NCBI GenBank assembly: GCA_017165825.1
Contig: CM029369.1
Location: forward strand, 5,627,433-5,691,432
Length of the DNA stretch: 64,000 nt
DNA from: Hepsetus odoe
Taxonomy: Eukaryota > Chordata > Actinopteri > Characiformes > Hepsetidae
Direction of reading: 5' to 3'
The translations under genes and the position numbers were made by a program. The notes beneath the pieces were generated by a model. That model searched no databases. It was not told the DNA's origin and saw only the letters and a list, made by a program, of their open reading frames with translations. Positions 11,291 through 22,039 of the stretch are shown here, piece by piece; the stretch's first letter is position 1; every line of letters begins with the position of its first letter.

Positions 11291-11801
11291 CACCAACCAG
11301 CCACAACATTAAACCACCGACAGGTGAAGAGATTATCAAGAGCTGCCTTGTATCCTGCATCAACAGCAAGTTGGGAGCAGGGATAATGGGCAAGCAGACC
11401 AGGGCTAAATTGAGACAACTGGGCAGGTCCCTGGTATGCAGTGGATAACTGGGAAATGGTGTGGGTAACCATGGTGAATTGATTTCAAGGTTTGACCTCA
11501 AGGTTGAAGGTTTGAACCAGCTTGATTGTTTCAATAAAAAAGCTACAAAATCGCTAAAAAAATTATCATTGGGTTTGACAGAAAGTTGTCAGAACACTGT
11601 ATAGCTGCAGACCGGTCAGAGTGCCCATGCTAAACCTGTGCAGTCCTGAAGCCACCCACAGTGGACACATTTAAAATGAATCATTCACAAAAAGTGGCCT
11701 AGTCCAAAGAAGTGTGTTTGATATCATGTGGAAGGCAGAATGTCTGTGCAACACTTATCTGGAGAAACTTCAGCTCCAGCATGCACGGTGGAAAGTCCAT
11801 G
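11291..11801 (+). mobile_element. Tc1/mariner-like remnant, forward strand
   Basis: The segment begins with the terminal motif CAGCCACAACATTAAACCAC and continues with scattered matches to a Tc1-like element: GGTATGCAGTGG near 11430, then TTGTCAGAACACTGTATAGC and GCAGACCGGTCAGAGTGCCC near 11580-11630. The same element type is at 6.9-7.9 and 35.2-35.8 kb. The coding frame is lost and the C-terminal half is absent. A SINE-3 lies just downstream. Confidence 0.75.
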
Positions 11802-11832
11802 TTTGGCACTAGATTTGTTGTTTTTTAAATTT

Positions 11833-12040
11833 GCTGGGTGGCGGTGGTCTAGTGGTAGGGTACGTGCCTACGGACCTCTGGATCAAGAGGTCCTTGGTTC
11901 GAATCCCACCTCCAGCACTACCACCACTGGGTCCCTGAGCAAGACCCTTAACCCTGAGTTGCTCCAGGGGGACTGTCCCTGTAATTATGACATGTAAGTC
12001 GCTCTGGATAAGAGTGTCTGCTAAATGCTGTAAATGTAAA
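11833..12040 (+). repeat. SINE-3 copy with L2/CR1-type tail
   Basis: A tRNA-like head carries box A GGTGGTCTAGTGGTAGG and box B GGTTCGAATCCC. A body with CTGAGCAAGACCCTTAACCC follows, then the tail CGCTCTGGATAAGAGTGTCT with GCTAAATGCTGTAAATG, a 3' end many fish SINEs share with L2/CR1-group LINEs. TTTGGCACT occurs at 11802-11810 and directly after the element at 12041-12049, a likely 9-bp target-site duplication. This leaves 22 bp at the 5' side unexplained. Confidence 0.92.
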
Positions 12041-12125
12041 TTTGGCACTTAAAATAACCCTTTTCATAATAACAGTGGACACTATTTTCCTGATTATACA
12101 ATAAAAAGATTTCAGTGATCTGCTC

Positions 12126-12369
12126 TGGGGCAGTGGGGGTCTAGTGGTTATGGAGCTGCCCCAGATCAGAAGATTGTGGGTTCTATTCCCTCACCAGTAG
12201 GTTGCCCTGAGGTACCCTTGAGCAAGGTACTGTCCCTGTCACTGCTCCCCAGGCACTTTCAATAGCTGCCCCTGCTGCACATGTGTGTATGGGTGAAACG
12301 CAGAGGTTACATTTCGTTTGGTTCTGCTGTGCTTCATTTCACAATAACAAGGGTAGTCACTTTCACTTT
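12126..12369 (+). repeat. SINE-1 copy, nearly full length
   Basis: The copy runs from GGGGCAGTGGGGGTCTAGTGG through GGTTCTATTCCC (box B with one change) and the full body to AGTCACTTTCACTTTT. Head, body and tail are all present. Confidence 0.95.
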
Positions 12370-13395
12370 TCTGCAAAATCCTTTCTATGTAGTGTGCAGA
12401 GGCACATTCAAAGAGTTGTATACACCTGAATGTATGCATATTTAAGTCGATAGTCTCATTTGCATATTATAATACCATTTTTGCAAATCCAATATCACTA
12501 ATCAACTGTCAAGGACTCACTGTGAAATCTGTTATTTATTTATTTATTTATATAGTCATTTATGTATTTGCTTGTTTGCTTGTTTATGTGTTGTTAAAAT
12601 ATATGTCGAAAGCTATTTTTTAAAATTTATTTCTTATGACTTACCCTTAGTTACTGCTCATTACGCTGTTCTAAACATTGCAGCATCCCATTGTGTTCTT
12701 TCAGAGCTCCCTTTTCAACCAAATGCACATACTTATTCCTCAACCATGCACCTGTTTACAGCCAATGAATAGGATTTCAAGGTTTTAAAGGAACTCTAGT
12801 TTCATTAATTTATAGCTGAGTTGTAAAGATGTCAGCCTGCCCTGGAGATGACCTTTATTTTCTGATTTGTTCTTCTGATTCTCATAACAGGTTAGAAAAG
12901 TGATCGGCCAGCGCTCAGTAGTTTGATCCGTCGCCTAATCCTCAACATTCTACAAATGTGTTCATGTCCCGAGTACATGAAACCAGCAGCCGCTGCATTA
13001 ATTACTGGGATTTGCATACAGAGCCTTGACATGCTGTCGTGCAGTAGAAATGAAAGGGATCAGCACTGAAAAATATAACAGGGCCACAGCGTGACCCAGC
13101 ACACGTCCATTATGTTGCCAGCCTGATTCTCTAAAGGCACAGCGTCTAGAAGATTGTGACACTCAACTATTCATAAGTGAATAAATGCAAAATTGTAAAA
13201 AAGAAATAAGCCTCCCCTTTAATTAATTGTACCAGATCCCATTGTACAGAGTAACAGAGCCTGGAAACATCTCCTAATACATCATTCCGCACATCAGTTT
13301 CAAATGACAGCTTGATCCCTGAAAGGACGACAATTTCTCTAATTAAACCTTTTTTTAGGTTTTTCACATGAGAAGAAAAACCTAAAAAAACTGCG
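12370..13395. other. Unique DNA with a strong non-coding-element candidate at 12820-13150
   Basis: No exon is recognised. The segment 12820-13150 is unique, balanced in composition and dense in plausible factor sites (GCATTAATTACTGGG, ATTTGCATA, AGATGACC). It contrasts with the AT-rich flanks (ATTT repeats at 12533-12556). Such texture is typical of conserved enhancers, but conservation cannot be tested here. Confidence 0.35.
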
Positions 13396-13398
13396 TTC

Positions 13399-13466
<68 letters not shown>
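13396..13466. repeat. (CT)n microsatellite
   Basis: About 71 bp of CT dinucleotides contain one GCT interruption. A reverse-strand frame encoding repeated R/E residues is an artefact. Confidence 0.97.
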
Positions 13467-13468
<2 letters not shown>

Positions 13469-14828
13469 ATGTGTCTTCAACTCAGCCTTAAACATGTGCA
13501 TAATGGGTGCTGCCACCAAGTCTCACATTAATAGACTTTTTTGCCAGGGCTCCTCTACCGCATTCGGTCATGGTTATTCACGGTGACTTAATAAAATGAA
13601 TGTAGCAGCGTGGCTAGCCTGGGGTGAGGACTGACTCGAATGGAAATGAATCAGCTTCTGCTCCATATTCGATTGGCTGAAATGCGGTCACGTCAAGCCT
13701 GTAATGTTTCTTTTAAAGTGTCTCATTTGTCAGAGAGTGTAAATGGCATGCACACTCACAAGAACTAACAAACGGTTAGAAAAAATAATTCTGGTTCTAA
13801 AATCAGATATTTGTCATGTTCCAATATTTTAGATACCAGATCAAGATTTATTGTAGCGTTTATAGTTTACAGTTACAAGTACAATGATATCCTAACTTGC
13901 ATGCAGACTTTAACATTCAACAGAACCTCGACATCCGTAACAGTGCGCGAAAAATACAATCAACAGAAAGCTATGTGGTTTAAGTGGTTTATGGCAGAAA
14001 AGGTGCAATAGAGCAGTTAATTGAGTTACATAAACAGTAACTGGATTCTTAAATTCTGTAAATATTCATATTGCATATTCATAAATGTTGTTGGTTTTAA
14101 CACCATCTATTGTTGACCTGCCATGAGATGGGGGGGGGGGGGGGGGGCATTTTGGAGCCTGTCAAAAAGGGATCTGATTTAGAAAATGCTCAGACTTAAT
14201 ATTACATTAGCATCATTTTGAATTTCCAAACAAAAACAGATAAATAAAAATCGGGTGAAATCTTTAAAAGCTGCTCATCATTAGACAACAGATACAGCGT
14301 TTATTCCTATATGATCGCAGTGAGGGTGAATTGAAATCTGCCCTGTGATTCATATCCTGCAACACTGCAATGTTTTAGTCTGAGATGAATGAAACACTTG
14401 ACCTGAGGAGTTCAGTTCTGTAAGCATTGCACTGCAGCCCCGACACACTGCTGTCCTGAAGGGGGAACCATTTTAGATGCGCCTCCGCTACCCGGTAGCT
14501 GTCTGTCAGTAGGCCTCGCCCTCTTATGGCTCACATACGGAGGAGAGCGCCACTCCATCTGTTTTTCTCGGAAAAATGGAAGGAAGCATGCTGGAGAGGT
14601 GAAGAGACCCTGTCCCGATGCTGACAGCTGTTTGGGGAGATAAAGCAGCTTTTGGGAACGAAGAGAATTGAGAAAGTGATCGGTGCGTGGGGTGGAACTC
14701 GCACAGAGAGGAGAGAGGCTGGGAGGAAAGATACAAAGAGCGAGAGAATGGTCAGCAGGGCCGAAGCAGGAGACTCCAGGTTACAAATGGGCCAAAATCA
14801 CTTTGCTTAGGTAAATGAACTCAAGGTG
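13467..14828. other. Unique non-coding DNA with a 17-bp G run
   Basis: A homopolymer of 17 G residues lies at 14131-14147. The segment 14420-14760 is more GC-rich with short purine tracts. No exon or repeat family is recognised. Confidence 0.45.
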
Positions 14829-14832
14829 AAAT

Positions 14833-15262
14833 GGTCTCAGAGTCTTGGTGGTCTCAGAGCGGTCTCAGAGTCTTGGTGGTCTCTGAGTGGTCTCAGAGTC
14901 TTGGTGGTTTCAGAGTGGTCTCAGAGTCTTGGTGGTATCTGAGTGGTCTCAGAGTCTTGGTGGTATCTGAGTGGTCTCAGAGTCTTGGTGGTCTCCGTGT
15001 GGTCTCAGAGTCTTGGTGGTCTCTGAGTGGTCTCAGAGTCTTGGTGGTCTCAGAGCCTTGGTGGTCTCTGAGTGGTCTCAGAGTCTGGGTGGTCTCAGAG
15101 CCTTGGTGGTCTCTGAGTCTTGGTGGTTTCAGAGTGGTCTCAGAGTCTTGGTGGTCTCAGAGTGGTCTCAGAGTCTTGGTGGTCTCTGAGTGGTCTCAGA
15201 GTCTTGGTGGTCTCAGAGTGGTCTCAGAGTCTTGGTGGTCTCTGAGTGGTCTCAGAGTCTTG
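14833..15262. repeat. 28-bp minisatellite, about 15 units
   Basis: The unit GGTCTCAGAGTCTT plus GGTGGTCTCTGAGT recurs every 28 bp. The spacing is exact at 14843, 14871, 14899, 14927, 14955 and 14983, with shorter variant units in 15040-15130. Each unit is two related 14-bp halves. A forward frame stays open for 166 codons (14831-15331), producing V/S/E/W/L/G-rich peptide repeats. I regard it as non-coding. Confidence 0.95.
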
Positions 15263-15631
15263 TTCTGCACTGTAGGCTGCTATACACACAGCAGATGGTG
15301 GAAAATCGATCAGACATTAATGTTTCACTGAAGTTACTAAATTAATGACTTCATAAGAGTTTAGACATGATATTTGTCTACTCGGAATACACAACATAAA
15401 CAGCAGATGGCCTACTGAATGGTGTGAAACAATAAAACAAGAAAAAATAAATTGATTTTTTAAGTTTTCATATGACAGCAGTAAAATAAAGCAATAAAAC
15501 AAATGCTTTAGTTCATTATAGTTTAATGGGTTTATTATTTGTGCATGTGTGTGTTTGTTTGTTTGTTTATCTATATTATGGGCTGCAGCCAACTAGTTTA
15601 TCAAACATTAACAGTTAAAAATGAAAGATTT
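15263..15631. other. AT-rich unique DNA
   Basis: AATAAAAC-type runs and a short GTTT repeat near 15553-15568 are present. No gene is recognised. Confidence 0.45.
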
Positions 15632-15748
15632 GGGGGAAGGTACTTTGCCCAAGGGTACCTCAGGGTAACCTATTGGACTGGGACTCAAACCAACGATCCT
15701 CTGATCATGGGATCAGGTCTCTCGCCACTAGACCACGACTGCCCCCTT
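15632..15748 (-). repeat. SINE-1 head half
   Basis: Reverse-strand 5' half only: AAGGGTACCTCAGGGTAACC, GGGACTCAAACCAACGATCC (box B region) and CCACTAGACCACGACTGCCC at the head. The body 3' part and tail are missing, which is unusual for a retroposon and suggests later deletion. Confidence 0.85.
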
Positions 15749-15782
15749 CACTGTTGCAAAAAAATACAAAGTGAATAAAAAG

Positions 15783-16100
15783 AGGGGCAGAACAGTAGCA
15801 CAGAGTGTAGTGCCAACCCAAAATGGTCCAGGGATTGATTTCCAGGCGGGGCGGTCAGTGTCCTTTCTGAGAGGAGTTTGCATGTTCTCACCATGTCTGT
15901 TTGGGTTTTCTTACCAGTGTATAAAGATATGCATGTCAGGACAACTCACACACACTCACACCTACTCACACATAATTAAGCATCTCCAAGCCAACTGATC
16001 TGCATGTCTTTGGACGGTGGGAGGAAACAGGAGCTCCTGCAGGAAACACACAGACATGGGGAGAACATGCAAACTCCACAAGAACAGACCCGGACCTTCC
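15783..16100. repeat. Two Repeat-2 copies in inverted head-to-head arrangement
   Basis: The left arm (15783 to about 15930) reads forward: GGGGCAGAACAGTAGCACAG, then GTTTGCATGTTCTCACCATG. The right arm (about 15945-16100) reads reverse: GCATGTCTTTGGACGGTGGG, then GGGGAGAACATGCAAACTCC. The arms are complementary around the GTTTGCATGTTCTC motif, so a hairpin is possible. A short CACACTCACACC run separates them. Confidence 0.8.
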
Positions 16101-17033
16101 TGCAGATTTGTGTGTGGTTGGTTTTATACAGTACTATGCATGCGACATGTGACCCTGTTTCTGGCCTGGTCTTGGGTCTTAATATTATAATACAGCCATA
16201 TTTTCAAAGAAATAAGTATTCTCATTTAGGGTCGTTAACCTTCATTTTTTACATAGTATGCATGTTAGGGTGTGCTGTCACTGTTCTTCCAGTCTTGATT
16301 TTTATCTGTGCTGCTAATGGCTTGGCCACTCACTTCCGAAAAAGAAGAGGAAGAGTGCTGTGCTCCTATAGTCGTTGGCCTTAAAGAGCAGACAGCTCTC
16401 TTGTCTGGCCCTGTGTGCAGAATGAGAATGAAGCAGCATGCTTGAAGGGTCAAGGCTGAGTGAAACACAGTGAATAAATATTATCGTACAGATAAGTGTG
16501 ATGGAGTGAGGAAAGGAGGGCAAAAAGTAGGGAAAAAAAATCACAAGAGGGACACTTTCCCCACACGCAAAACCCAAAGACAAATGAAATCAGGCAATAT
16601 AGTAAGATACTGTCGGGTCCCCCAGGGTTTGCATGAGCTGCCTCAATACCCTTTTGGTTCAAGCTTAATGGTTACTGGTCGGCATGAAGGATCCTGCAGG
16701 GGGAAAAAAAGACTAGCAGAGCAATATGTACCTCTCTAGTTCACCTCAGATACTCTCCAACATTCATGTATAAATGATATAATTGTGACAGATAAAATGA
16801 TTAGGCTAGATGAAGCCAAATATGCATAAATCTTTTCATTAATTCCTCACAGCCTTCCTTTCCTTAGGCAGACATGCTGAGAATTCCTCATTTGCTTTCC
16901 ATTTCCATCTCATTTTCTTGCCCCACCAGGGTGCTTTGTTCTTATGTGATTGCTTTGACCCTGACCTCTTCAAATCTTACGACTAGAACTGAGTTTAAAG
17001 CATGATGTTTTACTTCGTTTTTTGATGAACCGG
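16101..17033. other. Unique non-coding DNA
   Basis: The 3' end of a 126-codon frame (16004-16384) that starts in Repeat-2 extends into this stretch. Because it begins inside a repeat I do not treat it as a gene. Other frames of 67-89 codons on both strands lack support. Confidence 0.45.
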
Positions 17034-17189
17034 TCACATTTATGTGTGAATTCTACTTCTTTGCAATGAATTCTCATTTCAGAGTTAAGACACCACTAAT
17101 TCTGGAATTATCATTATTGGTAGTTGTCAGTAGTAATCACACTAAGTGTGTAGTAATGGCAGAGTTTCATTTTACACTTATTAGTCATT
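17034..17189 (+). repeat. Unclassified dispersed repeat, copy A
   Basis: About 155 bp alignable with 17936-18079 in the same orientation. Shared landmarks are TCACATTTA, TTCTACTTCTT, GAATTCTCATTTCAGAGTTA, CACTAATTCTG, AAGTGTG(T/C)AGTAAT and TCATTTTAC. Differences and small indels show age. I do not recognise the family. Confidence 0.7.
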
Positions 17190-17802
17190 ACTTACACCGA
17201 TCAGCCAACCTTTTCAGCAATGTGTGCTTCGGGATCTCTTAGGTGGGATAACACCGGACAGGCTAGCATTAGCTCCCCACTGAGATCATAAAGCATTGGC
17301 TCCCTATGAACCTAACACCAGCTCAACAGGTGTCCTTCCTGGGACCACTTTGGGTAGGTGTTTACCATCACACCATGCAGAGCACAAACCCATCCAGTGG
17401 AGATATTCTGATCCAGCTGTGTAGTCATTACATTGCAGAATTGAATTGTATTGTGTCGGATGACAAGAATAATCATTTAATTTGTTTATTTATTCAAAAT
17501 CTGGCCTTTCACTGACTCACTCATACTCTTACGCTTTCCCATTTGCCCACCAGCTTCAAACACTGGCTTCACTTGCTGCCTAATATTTCCCACCCCTCCA
17601 CAGTTGCCATCGTAGCAAGATCGTCAGTGTTATTCACTTTACCTGTCAGTATTTTTAATGTTGTGTCTGATTGGTGTGTTTGCTTTTGAGGATAAGGGAT
17701 CAGGATACTTATCACCATTCACTAAGTGTGAAAGCAATTTGCCAGTAAAAACAGAAGCAGAGGACAACAAGAGCACGAGAAAGAAACACTGAAAGAAACC
17801 AT
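17190..17802. other. Unique non-coding DNA
   Basis: ACACCGATCAGCCAACC at 17194-17210 resembles a Tc1-like terminus, but no element body follows that I can confirm. No gene is recognised. Confidence 0.4.
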
Positions 17803-18186
17803 CCATCCATCTATTTTCTGAACCTTTTCTTTTAACCAGGGTTACAGTGAACCAATAGGGTCAAAGGTGGAATACAGATCACCAATCCATCACAGAGAGA
17901 GACACAGACAGACCCATTTACACACTTAGTTTTACTCACATTTAGGTGATAAATTCTACTTCTTAGCTTTGAATTCTCATTTCAGAGTTAAAGATGCCAC
18001 TAATTCTGAGGTTATAATGAACCGTATTTACAATAAGTGTGCAGTAATAATAGATGCTCATTTTACTCTCATTAGCCAATCAGACAACTGCAGACACACA
18101 GACAGACTTAGAGGCAATTTTCCTCAAAAAAGAAAAACCTTGCTGTGCAGCAGCACTGCTGACCACTACACCACAAAGCCGCCCAC
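17803..18186 (-). repeat. Diverged Repeat-2 copy split by copy B of the unclassified repeat
   Basis: The left piece (17803-17935) has ATCCATCCATCTATTTTCTG and CACCAATCCATCACAGAGAG. The right piece (18080-18186) has ACACAGACAGACTTAGAGGC, then GCAGCACTGCTGACCACTAC at the head. Together they form one decayed reverse-strand Repeat-2 with an unrelated 145-bp piece in between. Confidence 0.6.
17936..18079 (+). repeat. Unclassified dispersed repeat, copy B
   Basis: Second copy of the 17034-17189 repeat, in direct orientation and lying inside a decayed Repeat-2. Because it interrupts another element it is probably a mobile or duplicated unit rather than old unique sequence. No coding potential is seen. 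Confidence 0.7.
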
Positions 18187-20244
18187 TGAGATGAACTGAA
18201 ACTCAAGAAAAGTCCCAAAACACCTAGAATCGAACTCCTTAATTCCTAATCTTATTCATGGTCCACCTATTTAATAGACTGGACTGACTGACTTGCTTGC
18301 AAGTGCTTAGAAAATTTCTTTTATGAAACTCTTCAAAAATCAACTCATTGTAAAGTTCTTTGCATACATTTCCCTCTTAACTCCTTCAACCAAACATGAT
18401 TTTCTATTTCCATCTCTCTTTATAATAGTTTTTTTTTTTTATTTAGCTCATAATTCACTCTGTATTACTCAAACAGTTTTAAAATAAAAGCACATCCAGT
18501 TTTAGTTTTGGCTGGCCTGCCCACACATAAAATACAGAACTGTTCATTAAAATGATAACTTCGTATAATGTTGGTCCAAGAGATCCACGTTGTGCCGTGA
18601 CTTACAGTCAGATGAATATTTCAGTTTGACATTTTCCGTTTTAGGCGGCCCGTCACAGATATATGCGGCATAAAGGTCAGAAATCTATCATTCACTGCTA
18701 ATTTTTATCCACTATGGAACGGGAGATTTGAGCGGCGTGTGGAAAATGAAAAAGCATAATGCAACATTTAATCAGCCTCAGAAGAGTTGCAAACTTATTC
18801 ACATTTAAGTGTTTTGGAGCTCACTGATGCATAATGTATGCTATTTCTCTCACCAAGAAAAAAAAAAAAGCTCATTCCTATCTTTAAGATAGATTCATTG
18901 CATTTTCATTCACCTCTCTACAGGAATATATTCTAATTTTATCGGAGGTGGCCATTTTGCATGAAATTGTTCAGTTAATTACACAACTCAGTGCCTTCGG
19001 TGTGGGCGCACATTTTCTCATTAAGAAGTACAGCCAGCCTGCGCTGCACGGTTATGGAGTTATTAGTTTACTGAACTTCATTTTAGGAAAATTATATGTG
19101 GCTAAAATGTTGATCCCAACATCCTATCAGACGCAAATATATGCAATACTTTTTATCACACTACGAGTGAATTTCTATTCCTGACAGGTGCCATGAGAGA
19201 AAACCTTGACCATTTCAGTTTCAGAGTAGAACATGATCCTGCAAAGATGCTTTTCAATAAGAATGATTCTATCATTCACTGTAAAGGCCAGAAAACTCTC
19301 AAGGGATTACAGAAGGAAATATCCTGAAGATCAGCAATTGCGAGCCCCTTTTGGGCAACGTCTTTTCCAGTCTGCAACTTCCTGTCTAAATCAATAAGCA
19401 TTCTGCTCCGACAAACCTGCTCATACTCTTAAGTACCTTTACATCTAATCCACCAATCCCCTAGCTTCTAATGCCCTAGGAAGCAGCAAGAAGGGTTGTT
19501 CAATATATCTTTAATGATTTTAGCAGTTGAAGAGACTTATTCTGAGATGTTTTTAATAATCTCTTGCCGAGCTAACAATCTAGCTCACTAACTAAATCAC
19601 TAAACTAGCCTATAATGCACATTCACTCCAGATTTCTGTCTAAACACAGAAGAGGCCAAAAGGTCTCCTGAAAGTATATATTTTTGTGCACACATCCATG
19701 TCGAGCACCATGCTTTAATGCCTGCGGCTGTATTACGGGGGCATGCTAGATGCACTCACAGCAGATGAAAGGGGAAGGGGAAAGAGCTGGTCCATGAGAG
19801 GCCTTCAACGTTAGGAAAGAAAAGAGTACAAAATGTAGTTGGACAGTGGGCCAGGCTACAGAGTGGGCTTGAGAATATTTTATGTGAAGGACCTATTTAT
19901 GTGCAGAAGCAACCTTAAGCATCTTAGGACTGACTAAAAGCAAGGATACAGAGGATATAGAGACCAGGAAGAATCTGATTACAGACCAAAGACCAAATCT
20001 GATTACATGTGGTGTTAGAACTTTCACTTGGAGTAGATGGTTTAGATAAGATCTAATCATCAAATAAGCACATAAACAGCATTCTTTAATCAAAGTGTGC
20101 CGTATTTACACACAGTGGACAATGAGACACATTCACAACAGTAACCTTTGCCTCATCAGATATCCACCACTAAGCTATACTGAAAATTATACTTTAGAAT
20201 AAGCTTTGGTAAACCTGAGAATAAATATGTGGTTAACATTTCTT
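18187..20244. other. Unique non-coding DNA, AT-rich
   Basis: No exon or repeat family is recognised over about 2 kb, apart from short A or T runs. The part 18550-18830 is less AT-rich and repeat-free (AGGCGGCCCGTCACAG, GGAGATTTGAGCGGCGTG) and could be conserved non-coding DNA; this is inference. Confidence 0.4.
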
Positions 20245-20335
20245 TGGTAGTGGTCTTGTGGTAAGATACTCACATATGGAACAAGAGGTTGTAGGGTCAA
20301 ATCCCACCTCCAGCACCATTGGGTTTCTGTTTCTC
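20245..20335 (+). repeat. SINE-3 head fragment
   Basis: tRNA-like head only: GGTAGTGGTCTTGTGGTAAG (box A region), AGGGTCAAATCCCACCTCC (box B region), CAGCACCATTGGGT. It matches the first 90 bp of the SINE-3 at 11.8 kb; the tail is absent. Confidence 0.7.
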
Positions 20336-20366
20336 TTAACTCTTAAGATCACAAATAATGTTAAAT

Positions 20367-20541
20367 GTAGCCGAGGTGGCCTAGTGTTTAGGGACTAGGT
20401 CCCAGGATCAGAAGATTGTGGGTTTGAGTCCCAGACCAGTAGGTTGCCCTGAGGTACCCTTGAGCAAGGTACCATTCCCATCACTGCTCTGGGCGCTGGA
20501 TGTAAGGCTGTATTGTGGTGCGTTCACAATGACAAATTGTT
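20367..20541 (+). repeat. SINE-1 copy with deleted 3' body
   Basis: The head is good (GAGGTGGCCTAGTGTTTAGG), with GGGTTTGAGTCCCAGACCAG at box B and an intact body start. The part after GGGCGCTGGATG is shortened and the terminal ACTTTC repeat is missing. Confidence 0.9.
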
Positions 20542-21424
20542 AGAGTAAAAAGAGTTAAACAAGCATTTGGTTAGCAGATCTGCTTTAGACATTACTCAGC
20601 ATCCTCCATAGGCCAGTGTGGGTTTGGGTGGCTGGTGAGCATTATGGGAGTGACCTTTGTTTGCCACCCATTCTAGTCTGAGACACTCTAATCCCATTAG
20701 ATGTGACTTGTACTGGCATTGGTTTTCTCCTAGAAGTGAAGGAGCCCTTATTGGTTTTGGACCACAATGAATGCTGGCACTAATGCAGGCCTGCAAACTG
20801 AGTATATAGAGTTTTCCAAATGACAATTTTGTTTTAACTTTAGTTTTGAAATTAATTATTCAAGAAGTAACCCTGAGAACTACTCTTCTAACAAGTGCAA
20901 AGAGCTGGTTTCCACTTTGCCTTTTTTTTGGACTGTGTCTAAAGGAGATAAACTGACGTTGAGTTTTCTTTGTTGGAAACAGAGGCAAATCATGTGAAAG
21001 CTTTTCTATAAACGGCCCATTTATGTGAAGTCGCCTCTTATGGGTTTTATAAAATGGAGTTCTTCTCTGTACTTGTCAGTTTAAAGGTTTTTTATTCTCA
21101 TCAGGGGTGGGAACAGGTATTGCCTATTCCTAGCTATTGGCAATTTCACCTCCTAATTCTGAGACAAACGCACTAGTGTATTACTTTCCATTTCGTTCTT
21201 TAATTTCAACATTCTTGAATGCTGAATAAAATGAATAAATTCCATGGAGCTATGAAGAATGCATTCCTTTTCATTGCAGTGCACACAGGATGTCCATTTG
21301 CTGAGCATAAAAAAAGCATGAAATGTGCCCTATAAAAAATGTGACCTGGTGCAAAAAAGTTCTGCTAATTTTTTCTACAAATAAACAGAAACATGTATTA
21401 TTTTAAAAAAAGACATGTATCAAG
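20542..21424. other. Unique non-coding DNA
   Basis: No gene or repeat recognised. A 76-codon reverse frame at 20596-20826 has no family resemblance. Confidence 0.45.
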
Positions 21425-22039
21425 ATGTTCTCTGTAGTTATACTTATTTTCAGAAAATCAGTAAATGGACATTATTCACAATTAACAATTGAATTTCTGC
21501 GTTTAGTACTGTGTGTATCCATCTATGCTGAGATTATCGGGTCTTCTGTAAGACTGGATGAGGTTGAGAGAACATATTTCAAAGACGGCAGAGATTTTTC
21601 CTCCTTCCAAAATCTCTGCAGATCCTTCAGAGTCTTTGATTCTCACTTGTGGATCTTCTTTAGCTCATCTCACAGCTTTTCAAAGGAGTTTATCTCAGGT
21701 CGGTGCTTTGGTCAGTGCAAATGTTTGATTCTGTGATCAGTGAACCATTTTTGTGCTTTTCGGGGTTTGTTTTGGATCATTGTTCTGCTGTTAAATCCAA
21801 GCCTAAGTCTATCTTATCTTACTGGCAGAGGGGGTCTGATTTTGGTCCAAACTGTCTTGGTATATGAACCCATTTGTCATGACAAGATTTCCAAAGCTGG
21901 AGGTGAAATAGTCCTACGGTCTCAGCACAGTACTGCAGAGCGGAGACCACATTTCTGCATGACCTGCTTACTTTTTATGGCAAATCTACAAACATCTTTG
22001 CTGTGGTGTGGTGAGAGCTTGGCTTTTAAAAACCTATTA
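21425..22039 (-). pseudogene. Tc1-like transposase remnant
   Basis: The reverse complement encodes recognisable C-terminal transposase sequence. A QQNNDPK segment near 21766-21786 corresponds to the QQDNDPKH motif around the second catalytic aspartate. After a gap comes a stretch resembling the family's NLKDLEEFCKEEW region (ATCTCTGCAGATCCTTCAGA on the shown strand). Several stops and missing blocks show it is dead. Forward frames of 103 and 129 codons here are shadows of this antisense remnant. Confidence 0.75.

Noticed and set aside
13167..13469. 100-codon reverse frame beginning with R/E repeats
   Set aside because: The start codon and first third come from the (CT)n tract; the rest has no similarity to a family.
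14833..15262. CRISPR-like array
   Set aside because: Units are contiguous 28-bp tandem repeats without unique spacers, in a vertebrate-type genome; it is a minisatellite.
16004..16384. 126-codon forward frame
   Set aside because: It starts inside a Repeat-2 copy and has no family resemblance.
17194..17210. Tc1-like terminus (ACACCGATCAGCCAACC)
   Set aside because: Only the first bases resemble the terminus; the following 300 bp show no convincing element sequence.
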